DNA of 64,000 nucleotides, taken from the NCBI RefSeq assembly GCF_000002875.2, contig NC_009411.2, positions 1 to 64,000 of the forward strand. Direction: 5' to 3'. Within the stretch, counting starts at the first letter, position 1. Every line of letters begins with the position of its first letter. The DNA is from Leishmania infantum JPCM5 (lineage: Eukaryota; Euglenozoa; Kinetoplastea; Trypanosomatida; Trypanosomatidae). Both the position numbers and the translations under genes were made by a program. Below the pieces are notes generated by a model. That model searched no databases and was not told the DNA's origin. It saw only the letters and a list, made by a program, of their open reading frames with translations. Positions 10,108 through 20,289 of this stretch are shown in pieces.

Positions 10108-10967
10108 CTTGCTCGTTGAGACGGTGAAGCTTGCGGTAGGTCGCAGCGGTGTACGCAAAAAAAAAGCAGAGCAGCCTGTTCAACTGGTGAGAGGATGTAG
10201 AGGGTACTGAGGCGCCCGTGCGTGTGTCTATATATGTTTACTTGTGTTGGAGTGACTTACGTCTCTATGGATGCAGCGTGTGTCTACGTGTGCACGCCTG
10301 TGTCTCTGGTGTATGGGAAAGGGTGAAAAGGGCCGAGTGAACCAAACGGTCACCTTCTTCTCGGTATCTATTGTTTCTGCTATTTAATTTTTGTGCAGTC
10401 GGCGCGGGGTTCTTTTATTCGTAGCGTGCTCCGGCGGCTGTGTGTGTGTGTGTGTGTGTGTGTGTGGCGCCGTAAAGGGGGGGGGTGCGGTTCGAGCAAT
10501 CACAGCACCTTGTCGAGATAAGGATGGCATGAAACGGGGTCACAGAGGCAGGCACAACGTCCATTGCAATCAGGCGACCGATTCAAAGCGGAAGACAGAG
10601 GAAATAAAGAACAGCGTATTCGTTTTTTGTTCACAATGGCTTTCTCACATTCACCGAAGCGCGCAAGCAGTAACGCAGAGACGGGAAACGTGGCTCACCT
10701 TTCCGTCACCTCATTACCAGTGAGCTAACGTGTACAGCAATGACGGTGGCTGTGAAAAGCGGCAGGGACGTTGCCGAAGCCCCGACCCGCTCTCTTGGGA
10801 TTCTGTGGGGAAGTCTCTGTCCCGTCGTACTTCCGCTTTCACCTCAGAGGGGTCCTTTGTGGTTGCGTGTGTTGAGTGCAGCGACACACACAGGCACGCA
10901 GCGCGCACAGAATATGGCGAGACTATCATCTCACATCGTCACACACACGCACGCCAGTGTCATGATA
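10108..10967. other. Intergenic spacer with (TG)n tract
   Basis: No gene. It contains a (TG)n microsatellite at about 10439-10466 followed closely by a nine-base G run. On the transcript these give a (CA)n and a C run in the 3' UTR of the queuine transferase gene. Confidence 0.65.
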
Positions 10968-11978
10968 TCACAGTGCGGAGGCAACACGGCTCACAAGAGC
11001 CTCACGCGTTGACGTGCCGGCGCACCTGTAGGCCCGGACGAGTCGGACCACCTGCGCAAGATTATGCATTACCAAAAGGATGTCGCTGTTCATTTCCTGC
11101 ACAGTAAGAAGATGGTGCACGTAAGCGCGACAGTGCCGCCTGCAGGTGAAGCAATCGCACCCCTCAGCGATGGGGTTGATGTCGAGCGCATACATGTTGT
11201 CGTTCAAGTCCAGAAGGGGTACGACAGGTTCTGGGGCCGTTGTCGTCGCCTCTTCCAAGGGGAGAAGCAGAGCTACCCCTTTTTCGGCCAGCGCCCACGG
11301 CAGTGGGCACTCCAATAGCGATACGTTGCTCACCATGGCGGCAAGGAGCGCAGAAATGCTGGGTGCTACGCACATTGTGCACTTTTTTGGCGATAGCTGA
11401 AGCGCTTGAAGGGTTTGGAAAAACTCGTAGCTGTTCTCACCGCGAGGCACGGCGTCAATGTAGCCACCCTCGTGTGTGCGTCCAGCCGAGATGGACGGCA
11501 GAATAGTGCACCCCAGGTCCGATGCCTCTTCGGTCTTGGCCAGCCAAGTTTCGGAGCGAGTGGTGGCTACGCGTCGCCGCTTGTTCAGTGGCTCGCAAAG
11601 AGGAAGAGATTCGTGTACGGCCACCGCCAAGGTTGGCCGCGTCGCCTTGACTATATCACGCCATCTCTCAAAGGAAACCACGGCCCGGCCTCTCTCGTTA
11701 TCACCGGCTACCGTGGTGTCGGTGGAGGACGCACTTGCGTGCAGGCCCTGGAAAGACGAGCGCAGCGTCAGCACAGTCTTGTACCCCCTCAGACCGCAGT
11801 AGGTGCTCAACGGCATCCCGGCCTCGATGCACGGCTTCACAAAGTCCATCGCCTCAAAGACGCTGGTGGCCAGGATTCGCTCCGATGGTTCGAGAATCGC
11901 GTTCGCCTGCGCCGGCGTCAAGGTCGGAACAGCGCCCCGCTTCGTCGGAATTACTAAGAACGGGCCTTGAGCGTCCAT
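10968..11978 (-). CDS. QTRT2: Queuine tRNA-ribosyltransferase accessory subunit
   Basis: The first in-frame ATG is at 11978, giving 336 residues. The N-terminus (PTKRGAVPTLTP) matches the TGT-family opening in the form seen in eukaryotic accessory subunits. The C-terminal zinc site is intact: C274, C276, C279 and H305, a C-X-C-X2-C-X25-H spacing identical to that of bacterial TGT as I recall it. The sequence between C279 and H305 (RAYVHHLL...MHNL) is also characteristic. The protein should pair with a catalytic QTRT1-type subunit to exchange guanine-34 for queuine in tRNAs with GUN anticodons; T. brucei has such a pair (TGT1/TGT2). The middle is divergent and shorter than in human QTRT2 (about 415 residues), and I see no clear catalytic Asp motif, so I choose the accessory subunit over the catalytic one. 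Confidence 0.8.
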   Translation of the reverse strand: MDAQGPFLVIPTKRGAVPTLTPAQANAILEPSERILATSVFEAMDFVKPCIEAGMPLSTYCGLRGYKTVLTLRSSFQGLHASASSTDTTVAGDNERGRAVVSFERWRDIVKATRPTLAVAVHESLPLCEPLNKRRRVATTRSETWLAKTEEASDLGCTILPSISAGRTHEGGYIDAVPRGENSYEFFQTLQALQLSPKKCTMCVAPSISALLAAMVSNVSLLECPLPWALAEKGVALLLPLEEATTTAPEPVVPLLDLNDNMYALDINPIAEGCDCFTCRRHCRAYVHHLLTVQEMNSDILLVMHNLAQVVRLVRAYRCAGTSTREALVSRVASAL

Positions 11979-12682
11979 GAGAGAGAAGCGCGAAAAAGGG
12001 GGATAAAAATGGGGTACTGATATCGAGGAATGTGTAACTGCTCCGGTGAAGATGGAAGCGACGAGTGGGGAGCTGTACAAGGCCACCGCGCGTGCGCTCT
12101 GTCATATCGAAAAGAAATAAAGCAACAAAAAGAGCGTCGGGAAAAATACGCAAAACAGGGTAGAGGCTATGAGGTCGACGCAGCACGTGACGTCACGCAA
12201 CGCAGCAGCAAGGATACACGTGCGCAAAACGTCCTTGTATCAGACGCAACTACGACGGCCGGCAATGTGTGACACGTCACCCGGCGCGTGCGCATTTGCA
12301 TTATGTGACGCCCACTACTCCTTCCGCCAAAGCAGTCGAGCGGCAGGTGGCGGTGCTGCAGCACGACCATCCAATGGCGCGCGAGCGCAGGCAGGCGGTA
12401 AACGCGTCTAGACTGCAGCATTCATTGACGAAGACGATGCCGATCCTAGAGAATTGCACAACGTTGCATTTTCGTTCCTTCTTCACCGCTCTGGTGCGCC
12501 GCGCGGTGGATGCGAAAAGAAGAAGAGGGGTAGAGTGGAGTCACGGCAGCTAGAGGAGACGGATGAGCGCAACGCAACCACTAAATAATTTGCTAAAAGG
12601 CAAAGGAAGCACAGGGACGGAAACGGCCAACGACAAAAGAAAGACGTGCGGCAAGGCGCATCGACACGAGTAGCAGTCGATA
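11979..12682. other. Intergenic spacer
   Basis: No gene or repeat recognised; 3' UTR of the STE24 gene and 5' leader of the QTRT2 gene. Confidence 0.6.
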
Positions 12683-13966
12683 CTATTCCCGCTTCTTGAG
12701 CTCCGCGTCAATCGCCTGCAAGCGCTCGAGCACGGGCGGGTGCGTGTAGTGGAGCGCCGAGTACAGCGGATCCGGTGTTAGGCTGGCCCGGTTTTCCTTG
12801 CTGATCACCAAGAGGGCCTTCTTCATTCCCTCACCACGATTGTGCGTCACGGCGAAGCGGTCCGCTTGAAACTCGTGCCGCCGCGAAACGTAGCAGAACC
12901 CGTATCCGATAAACGTACTCAGGGGCTCGTAGAACATCTCAGCGAAGATGTTAAGCCCGATCACCGGATCCACCTCACCGAAGCCAAACGCTTCATAGAC
13001 CCTCTTGTCGAAGACGACCAGGCGTGCACCGTAGGATATCAGCATGAGCTGGCCAAGGGCCATGGCAAGGTTCACGTAGATGTGGTTGTGCTTCCAATGG
13101 CCAAGCTCGTGGCAGAGCACCGCAATGATGGACTCGTCGTCGTCCCTCAGCTGCTCTAGAATGGTGTCGTAGAGGACGATGCGTTTGTTGCTGCCAAAGC
13201 CGTAGAAGTAGGCGTTGCTGTGGTGCGAGCGGCGGCTGCCATCGACGACGAAGACCTTCTTCAGCGGGAAACTCATCTCCTTGCTGAGGAGTTCAATCTT
13301 CTTGTACAGGGTCGACTCCGCGTCGAGCGGGGTAAACTTGTTGAACAGCGGCTGGATAACCGTTGGCATTGCCAGGAGAAACACAACCAGCATCACAGAC
13401 ATTCCTAAGAAGAGGTATAACGGAAAGCGCTCGCCAAAGCGTTGCACCACAAATTGGATGAGCTTGATCTGCAGAGGGTACAGCAGCGTGACGCGGAGAA
13501 GCAGCGTTTTCACAATATCCTTTACGAACTCTGTCTTGGTCATCTCGTTGAAGCCGTGCCGGTCCTCAATGTGGAAGTTCTCGTAGAAGGAGAAGGGGAT
13601 GTCGAGTACGACGGAGATCAACTCCCCGGCTACGGCGGCGGCGTAGTTATGAGAAAAGGAGCCGGTAGACAAGCTCGCGCGCTGCGCAACAAGGTAGTAC
13701 AGGAACGCGGGGAGGCGCAGAAAAATACCCATGTTGGTTATCACGAGTCCCTTCAGATGCTGGAGGAAACTGAACGTGCTCTTCTCGCCCTCGTACGCCT
13801 GCGCCTTCGCAAACTCCTCGTCCGTGATGTCCTTCCTGAAATACGATGGCATCTCCTTGGTTTGGTTAGCGCGGCGCTGGCGCAGCACGAGGTAGGCATC
13901 CCACATGCCAATCACATTGAGCGATACGACAGCCGCTCGCAGAAAGAGATTCGGTGAGGATGACAT
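12683..13966 (-). CDS. STE24: CAAX prenyl protease 1 (STE24, M48 metallopeptidase)
   Basis: The ATG at 13966 gives 427 residues, the usual length of the family; the longer open frame upstream begins with a GTG and is not needed. The zinc motif HELGH is at 286-290 within VLCHELGHWKHNH. The third ligand is E365 in SRRHEFQADRFA, a STE24 hallmark. Several hydrophobic segments form the multi-helix membrane chamber (about 70-95, 155-205 and 300-360). The enzyme removes the -aaX tripeptide from farnesylated or geranylgeranylated CaaX proteins in the ER membrane and can clear clogged translocons. The protein ends KKRE, consistent with ER residence. All catalytic residues are present. Confidence 0.95.
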   Translation of the reverse strand: MSSSPNLFLRAAVVSLNVIGMWDAYLVLRQRRANQTKEMPSYFRKDITDEEFAKAQAYEGEKSTFSFLQHLKGLVITNMGIFLRLPAFLYYLVAQRASLSTGSFSHNYAAAVAGELISVVLDIPFSFYENFHIEDRHGFNEMTKTEFVKDIVKTLLLRVTLLYPLQIKLIQFVVQRFGERFPLYLFLGMSVMLVVFLLAMPTVIQPLFNKFTPLDAESTLYKKIELLSKEMSFPLKKVFVVDGSRRSHHSNAYFYGFGSNKRIVLYDTILEQLRDDDESIIAVLCHELGHWKHNHIYVNLAMALGQLMLISYGARLVVFDKRVYEAFGFGEVDPVIGLNIFAEMFYEPLSTFIGYGFCYVSRRHEFQADRFAVTHNRGEGMKKALLVISKENRASLTPDPLYSALHYTHPPVLERLQAIDAELKKRE

Positions 13967-14634
13967 GTCGTGAGCCTCACAGTAAAGAGGTGTGGACAAG
14001 AGAGGGAAAGGAAGCTCCACGTGACAATAAGCGAGGCTATCGCGCTAGATGAGCTTGCGGCACAGAAAATGCCACAGAGACAACAAGGCGAGTGTGAGAA
14101 AAAAGAGCGGAAGGAGCGAAAAGAGAGAGAGACACAACGGTGCCAGTGAAAGGGCGAAGGGCTGCGGGCGAGTCCTGCGGGACGGGCAAAGGCAGATCAG
14201 GCGGGGTGAAGCAGACGGAAAAGGAAGAGCGCAAGTCGACCATGCAATGCGGACTCGCCCCCTCACATGTGGATCCATCGGAGCACACGATGAAAAAAGT
14301 GTGCGCTAATGCCAGCATTCCGCCCCGTGCTCGCGCAAGGGCCACGATCCCAGACAGGGCCACCTGTTCCGCTGTTCCTCTTTTCCTTTTCGATCGCCAT
14401 GCACTTGCGTCCCAGCACAGAAGAAATGCAGCACGGCAGCAGATAGAACGCACCATCTGGGCGCGCTGCTGGGAAAGGCGACGTCTGCGACGGAGGCCAA
14501 AGGAATGAGCACGGTTTTTGGTGATCTCGGTGTTACTCGAAGTTACAAAGCCCTCGGCGTAGTCGCGAGGACGGCAAGTCTCTCCATTGTCTGGCGTTGC
14601 CCTGCCATTCCTCCAGTTGAAGAAATAAGCCTGC
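13967..14634. other. Intergenic spacer
   Basis: No gene or repeat recognised between the helicase stop codon and the STE24 start. Confidence 0.6.
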
Positions 14635-16998
14635 TCACGCGTCGAACTCGGAGAACTGTAGCGGCCGAATCTTGGGGCTCTCCTTGCGCCTCTTCTCGGC
14701 CCAGTCGCGCGTCAGCTTGCGCTGCTTCTGGGTGAGCATACTGTGGTAGCGATCCTCGTGGTCCAGCTCCACACGCTGGCGCTTCCTTTTTCCTCTCTCC
14801 TCGTCGTGTGAGTTAGTGACGGTGCCCTTTCGGTTGTCACGGGCAAGTGCGCGGTCTTCGCGGATGTAGGCTTGGAGCTCCCGCTGCACCTCCGATGGGC
14901 TCTTGTCGATGCCAAAGCTCTGCGCGACGTGGCCAAGGTGCAGCGTGGAGAAGAAGAGCGACTTCGTTTGCCTTGGCATGCCCGCGTAGGCACGCAGGTA
15001 CGACTGATACGCGAACAGAGCAACGCGGTAAAGGCTCTCCTTGGCGTCCACACCACGCTCGGCGTCACGCTGCATCGCAAGGCGTGAGATTGCACGCTCG
15101 AGCGTGGCCGTACTCTGCATCCACATATGGTTCGAGTTGGGATCCAGCTTGGTAAGGTAGAAGAGAAATGTCTCGTACTTGCGCTCCGACATCTCCGCCG
15201 CCTCCCTGCTGTTGCTCTGCTGCATCTGCAAGTGGATGAAGTGCGTCAGGTATGCCGCGTAGCCACGCTCGTCCGGTGCGAGAAACAGGATCGAGTCGCC
15301 GCTGTTGCCGATACGCGCCGTGCGACCGATTCGATGCACGTAGCTTGTCGGGTCGATTGGAGGGTCATAATGCACAATCCAATCAATCCTCGGCATATCG
15401 AGGCCACGGGCAGCCACGTCCGTGCAGAACAGCACGCTCTTGTCGCTGTGGGACTTGCGAGTGCCAAACTTGAAAGCGTGAAAGACGGCAGCTCTGTCCA
15501 CCTGTGACATGTTGCCGTGCAGCTTGAAGACGTTGGCGTCCAGGAAAGCGCGCCGCAACGTCGCGGTGCTGTCAAGTCTCGCATCCCCTTCTATCTCCTC
15601 GTCACTCACATCCTCAAATGTGACCACCTCGTCCGTGGCGCTGCCGTTGTCGAGGTGGCGGTTGGCGGCTTCGACCATTTTCTTCGTACTCATGGAAGCA
15701 CCGCGCGAGCGCGTGACCACCTTGCCCTCGTACGACCTTCTGTGAAATGGGGACTGTAGGCGAGAAGCGAGCAGGTACAGGAACTCCGTACTGTCCGCCG
15801 TTGAAACAAACACGATGATCTTGTTAGCCCCAGCGTCCAGCTGGGAGCGAAGAAAGCTGAGAAGAACGGAGAGACGGTGCTTCACCGGCACCATCACGTA
15901 GTGCTGCTTCAACGTTGTCGGGACAGAGAATGTGTCTTGTGTCTCGCCGATGCGGACAATGTTCCTGCGCAGCGCAAAGTGCGACAGTCGCTCAACGCCC
16001 TCTGTGATAGTCGCAGAGACTAGAACGCGCTTCATATCGGACGCATGGTGGCATTTTCTCTCTAGCAGCTCCATAATCTCACGCAGAGCCTTTTCAAACC
16101 CCATGTCGAGCAGCCGGTCCGCTTCGTCCATGATCACCGTTTGCGCGTGGGCAACGGTGAAGGAAGAAGTGGTCTTGAAGTGATCGAGCAAACGGCCCGG
16201 TGTCGTCACCAGAATCGGGAGGCCTTTGCGCAGCCGCGCCTTCTCCTTGTGCCGGTTCTCGCCGCCGTGGATGCCGCCGACTGTGATGAACTGCGCGCAG
16301 CGCACCAGGGTGGTTACTGTCTCTGTCACCTGCAACACAAGCTCGCGGGTCGGGCACATGATAATGATGAGGGTGCCCACGTCGCGCGAGATGGGTGTCT
16401 TGTCGCACTCCACGAGAAGGCGGTGAAGCGTGGGGAGGGCGTAGGCGAGCGTTTTGCCGCTGCCAGTCTCGCTGCGCACCAGGACGTCGCTATCGCTGTC
16501 AAGCATTGCCGCCCAGCACAGTTTTTGGATACGGGTGAGGTGCTCGATCTTCATGGACTCCGTCAACGGGCGGAACAGCTTTGGATGCACCAGCTCCACA
16601 AGTGCGGGGAGAGAATCGATGTCTGTTGGATTGGTTGCGCGAAAGCTGGAGGCCTGAACAGCAGAGGCCGCTAACTGCACAGTCGGTGAGGGAGACTTTC
16701 CTGAAGAGATCTTCTTCGGCTCTCGCAAAGACACAGCGTTGGCTTTCGGCTTTTCGGCAGACGCGTGGGACGCAGAGCCTTCCTTCTTGCTCGCCGCTTT
16801 CGCGAGTGGAGGTGGCTGTGCCGCCGGGGCGACAGTGACGCTCTCCACGTCAAAAACGTTTTCTGCTTGCATCTTGCGCATCGCATCTAAGAGGGCGTTC
16901 GGGCAGTTTCCAGAGACGCCACGAGACGACAGGAGACGCTGAAGGGCGTCATCTTCGCCCACCTCCGATAAGCCCGAAACACTAACGTAAGATGACAT
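14635..16998 (-). CDS. DEAD-box RNA helicase, Dbp7/DDX31-like
   Basis: The ATG at 16998 gives 787 residues. Ordered helicase motifs are visible: SETGSGKT at 176-183, PTREL at 216-220, TPGRLLDH at about 266-273, DEAD at 291-294, then SAT, ARGLDMP and HRIGRTARIG in the second RecA domain. An insert of about 80 residues rich in acidic and Ser/Thr residues sits between motifs IV and V. The C-terminal LHLGHVAQSFGIDKSPSEVQ resembles the extension of Dbp7/DDX31 helicases, which act in early assembly of the large ribosomal subunit. A basic tail (KRKRQR) suggests nuclear or nucleolar location. The DEAD-box call is certain; the Dbp7 assignment rests on the C-terminal extension and the insert. Confidence 0.88.
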   Translation of the reverse strand: MSSYVSVSGLSEVGEDDALQRLLSSRGVSGNCPNALLDAMRKMQAENVFDVESVTVAPAAQPPPLAKAASKKEGSASHASAEKPKANAVSLREPKKISSGKSPSPTVQLAASAVQASSFRATNPTDIDSLPALVELVHPKLFRPLTESMKIEHLTRIQKLCWAAMLDSDSDVLVRSETGSGKTLAYALPTLHRLLVECDKTPISRDVGTLIIIMCPTRELVLQVTETVTTLVRCAQFITVGGIHGGENRHKEKARLRKGLPILVTTPGRLLDHFKTTSSFTVAHAQTVIMDEADRLLDMGFEKALREIMELLERKCHHASDMKRVLVSATITEGVERLSHFALRRNIVRIGETQDTFSVPTTLKQHYVMVPVKHRLSVLLSFLRSQLDAGANKIIVFVSTADSTEFLYLLASRLQSPFHRRSYEGKVVTRSRGASMSTKKMVEAANRHLDNGSATDEVVTFEDVSDEEIEGDARLDSTATLRRAFLDANVFKLHGNMSQVDRAAVFHAFKFGTRKSHSDKSVLFCTDVAARGLDMPRIDWIVHYDPPIDPTSYVHRIGRTARIGNSGDSILFLAPDERGYAAYLTHFIHLQMQQSNSREAAEMSERKYETFLFYLTKLDPNSNHMWMQSTATLERAISRLAMQRDAERGVDAKESLYRVALFAYQSYLRAYAGMPRQTKSLFFSTLHLGHVAQSFGIDKSPSEVQRELQAYIREDRALARDNRKGTVTNSHDEERGKRKRQRVELDHEDRYHSMLTQKQRKLTRDWAEKRRKESPKIRPLQFSEFDA

Positions 16999-17472
16999 GA
17001 GGGCAGCCGTGTCAAGCACTGTGTATGTGGTGGTTCTCTTCACTTGCCGTTTTGAGTTCCTCGTTGAGCCAGGTTTTTCACACGGGAGAGAAGGAGAAAG
17101 GAAAAGGATCGCAACAATGCAATGCTAGACGGGCGAGAACACTGGGTCATCAACAGAAAAGGCGCACGCGCAGAGAACCAGGAAGGCGGCGAAAGGCATG
17201 CAAGCTACGATATCATCCTCAATGAGGATCCTGCGGCGCCAATAGACTCGACCCGCCTAGTGGTGACCTCCTACAAGCCGCTCGGAGACGCGGGACATCT
17301 TACCCTTAAGCCCCCAACATAAAAAACGGGACAGCATTCAAACCTGTTTGCTGATGCGGTGTTCCTGTCATAATTCTGTGTCATGCTTGGCAGTCTGCCC
17401 TGGCATCCAAACTTCTCAGCTGAACTGTGTGTTATGGTACTTGGCAAAATAAGGGTACCCCAATGACAGAGG
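16999..17472. other. Intergenic spacer left of SIDER copy A
   Basis: 5' side of the helicase gene. No coding sequence recognised. Confidence 0.6.
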
Positions 17473-18065
17473 GACACCTCTCACTCTGCGTAGTATCTCA
17501 GCGCCCAGCACACCGCACGCCGTATGCGGTGTATGCTCAGACGGCTCCCTCTCCCCCCTCCTATCCCCTGCCAGCGCCGGAGCCCCACTTCTCGTGGTGA
17601 CAAGGGTCGAGAGTGCCTACGACGTGGCAGGGGGGGTCTGTGCGATGCATGGCCACACTGATGTGTCGGCGGTGGGGCCCTGGGTGGCGTTGCGTCGGGG
17701 TGGCCCGCGACAGCGAACACGCTTGTGCCGTCCATGTGGTAGGCAGGGTGTCGGCGTGGCTGGAACGCATTGCACCCGGCCCCGACTGCCGTTGCTGGTG
17801 CGGGGGGAGGGGGGGGCCTGTGTGCCACCCCTACGGGGATGCACAGCAGGTGGGCGCCGGCGTGACGGGTGCGGGTGTGAGGCGACCTGCAGAGCGCGGC
17901 GGTGGTGTGGAGTATGAGGCAGGGGCCGTGCTCGGATGGCTGAGCCGGCGCGTTGCTGTAGGGCGTGTGTGTGCAGGGCTGCTTGGCACCACGCGATGTG
18001 CCCGTGACAGGGCCCGGCATAGCGTGGAGTGCAGCTAAGCTCCGATGCACCGTGACAGAGAATGG
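17473..18065 (+). mobile_element. SIDER2-type retroposon, copy A (antisense to genes)
   Basis: A ~590-bp element found five times in this window at near identity. The ingi/L1Tc-type signature can be read at about 17565-17620 (CCCCTGCCAGCGCCGG, then CGTGGTGACAAGGGTC), degenerate relative to the L1Tc signature I recall. After the 3' end (CCGTGACAGAGAATGG) the sequence becomes A-rich. Signature and A-rich side define the plus strand as sense, so this copy is antisense to transcription and unlike the other four. It lies about 150 bp after the stop of the small gene at 18217-18429. It encodes no protein. Confidence 0.8.
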
Positions 18066-18216
18066 ACATGCTAAATAATAAAAATCGGAAGCGGTGATGT
18101 CTGTGAGAGAGACGGTGCCCCAGCTACTGCATGTAGCGCAGACGTCGGAATAGTGCTGTCAATGCCCTTGGAGGGAAAGGGGGCCGAGGAAGCGCACGCA
18201 AAGCGGGACGGAAATC

Positions 18217-18429
18217 TTAGTCCCCTTTGCGACTCGCCTTGCTGCGGTACCCCATTTCTGCTATAATCTCCTCCCGCAGCAGCTTTCGTTGGTCGCGACG
18301 CTGTTTCACGTTATACAGTCGCAGTCCAATCATCAAGGCGCCAAGAATTAAGAAGGCCACCCATCCTTGCTCCACGATGCGAGAAAAAATGGAGCTGTCC
18401 GCCTCGACCTTCTGGTGAGCACGCGGCAT
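18217..18429 (-). CDS. Small single-span membrane protein, conserved-type hypothetical
   Basis: Seventy residues from an ATG. A short polar N-terminus is followed by one hydrophobic helix (WVAFLILGALMIGLRLY, about 23-39) and a strongly basic, helical tail (VKQRRDQRKLLREEIIAEMG). The positive cytosolic-type tail next to the helix is a normal topology signal, and the composition is far from that of chance frames. It occupies its own slot between two spacers of ordinary size. I do not recognise the family. SIDER copy A lies in its predicted 3' UTR in inverted orientation. Confidence 0.65.
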   Translation of the reverse strand: MPRAHQKVEADSSIFSRIVEQGWVAFLILGALMIGLRLYNVKQRRDQRKLLREEIIAEMGYRSKASRKGD

Positions 18430-18880
18430 GATGACAACGGGGACGTGGGCGCGTCGTTGCGTGATAGGGAGGGGAGCGTATCTGCGAAGAAATGCGAAGA
18501 GGGGGGAGGGAAAGTGGCGCTTCGCTGTAGCACGTCATACTGGCACTGACGGAGGCACGGCAAAGTGCGGTGGAGGCAAGAAGACAGGGCACCACGTACC
18601 AACGATGGAGCGCTCGGCCAAGACCAGTTCCGCAGGGCCCAGGACAGAGCGACTTGAACATCAATGCTACCTTATGAAGACCAAAGGTCCCCTCGAAACA
18701 CCCGTCGAGGTGTAGAGCCCTTCTCTCCCCGTGCGCCTGTGTGTGCATGCGTTTTCTGTGTGTGTGTGTGTGTGTGTGTGCGTGTGCGTCAAGTTAATTC
18801 GCTTGCGCCCGAAGTGCGGCGCTCATTGCTCTCTTGTGTCCTCGCCCAACGGATGGCATGTGGACGTTTTCTCTTCTGTT
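18430..18880. other. Intergenic spacer with (TG)n tract
   Basis: No gene. A (TG)n microsatellite at about 18757-18785 lies in the 3' UTR of the gene at 18881-19822. Confidence 0.65.
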
Positions 18881-19822
18881 TTACGTGTCGATAGAGTTAG
18901 AGTTACAGCCGCTCAGAGCGATGCGCCCAGCGTCGCCAGCCGTTTCGCCACCACTGCTCTCTGAGCGTGGTGAGGATTTCGCGGCCCGAGTGTAAGAGAA
19001 GGAGTGCGCCATACGATACATGATGAAGATGGTCGCGAATACAATGGGGGTGTAGTAGCGAATGAACCACGGCTGATGAGCTGCCGAGCGGCGAATGAAG
19101 CGCAGCGTCACAATGCCGTTCTCAGCCGTCATCGCATCCGCCGTAGAGACGGCCATGCCCGAGCTCAGCGTTCGGTGCGCACGGCGCTTCCGGGAGCGCT
19201 TATCGTTCCCCAGCGCGGCATCCGACACGCCAGCGCCCCGCTTGGACGCGCATGTTCCCTCTACGTTCCTTGTATCGAGAACAATATCGATTGCATACAG
19301 GGCCTCCTTCATTTGCCACGCCTTCCCTTTGCTCGGCGTGAACGGCGCCCCCAAAGCTTGAATGGCAATCGTGCGCTCGCTGCTGCCGTCACAGGTGCTC
19401 CCGTCCGATGAGCTGCTCAGCACGCCTGAGTAAGCCTTGATGTAAGTGGTGGTCATTCCAGCCACCTGGACCGGGCGCTGCGGGGTAGCAAGGTAGTTCT
19501 CCTGGCGCTCGCACATAACGTAAGAGAGCTCATGGCTGTCCTTCGTCAAAAAGTCAGAGAGCGCTGCTACGCTCAGCGACGACGTGGCCGACCGCCCACT
19601 GATTTTCATTTCGGGCGCTCCTACCTCTTTCCATTCGACGACGGCGGTGTTATTGTGAAACGTGACAGACCCTAATAACGGCAACCGGCACGACGAGACC
19701 AACTCCACACTCCACTCACCCGCGGCGTGGTCGTAGATGTCGGCCGGCAGGTGAAGCTCGTGCGCGGTGGCCGCGGCAGCGATCACCAGGATGCTCAGCA
19801 GAAAGAGAAGCGTCCGCGCCAT
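18881..19822 (-). CDS. Predicted type I membrane protein (possibly EMC10-like)
   Basis: A 313-residue protein from an ATG. It has a clear signal peptide (LLFLLSILVIAAAATA, cleavage near 20), a lumenal or extracellular domain with several Cys, and one membrane helix near 250-270 (WFIRYYTPIVFATIFIMYRM), followed by a Ser/Gly-rich tail. A basic run (KRSRKRRAHR) lies before the membrane helix. Signal peptide, beta-rich ectodomain and the aromatic-Pro stretch entering the membrane helix recall subunit 10 of the ER membrane complex, but no motif settles this. Treat it as a secretory-pathway membrane protein of unknown function. Confidence 0.7.
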   Translation of the reverse strand: MARTLLFLLSILVIAAAATAHELHLPADIYDHAAGEWSVELVSSCRLPLLGSVTFHNNTAVVEWKEVGAPEMKISGRSATSSLSVAALSDFLTKDSHELSYVMCERQENYLATPQRPVQVAGMTTTYIKAYSGVLSSSSDGSTCDGSSERTIAIQALGAPFTPSKGKAWQMKEALYAIDIVLDTRNVEGTCASKRGAGVSDAALGNDKRSRKRRAHRTLSSGMAVSTADAMTAENGIVTLRFIRRSAAHQPWFIRYYTPIVFATIFIMYRMAHSFSYTRAAKSSPRSESSGGETAGDAGRIALSGCNSNSIDT

Positions 19823-20289
19823 CCTTCAGCACGGAGGTGAAGCGACGCGGGTAAGAGTACGAGTGCGGGTACCGGAAGAGCAAAAAGAGGGCACCTGTAC
19901 GAGTGTGAGCGGAGGAAAGGGGGGCGGAGGGCAGAAGAAGCAAAGTGCACCGAGCAGGGCGAGAGAGGAGGTACTGCAGCATGAGAGGTTCAGAGAAAGA
20001 AGCTGGTGCTACGAGTGTCTAATGGAGTATGCGGGCAGCAAGAGCGGAGGCCCGCACATGCGCGCATGATAGCTTGTGAGTGCGTCCTCGATAAGACGCG
20101 CGCGTTTGGAGTTACTCGCGCGTGTTCATCCAGCGCACATCTTTACGAGGAGATGAACGAGGCAAGGCAAAAAAAAAATCGGGGGCGGCGTTGAGTGGGC
20201 AACACCGCAGCCTGCACCCTTCCCTGCCTTTTTCCGCAACTCCTTGTTTTCATGTTCTGTTCTTCGCTCGGTTGCTGCCGTGCGCACCC
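19823..20289. other. Intergenic spacer
   Basis: No gene or repeat recognised. Confidence 0.6.

Noticed and set aside
10391..10723. Plus-strand frame through the (TG)n tract
   Set aside because: Cys/Val dipeptide run produced by the microsatellite; opposite to the direction of transcription.
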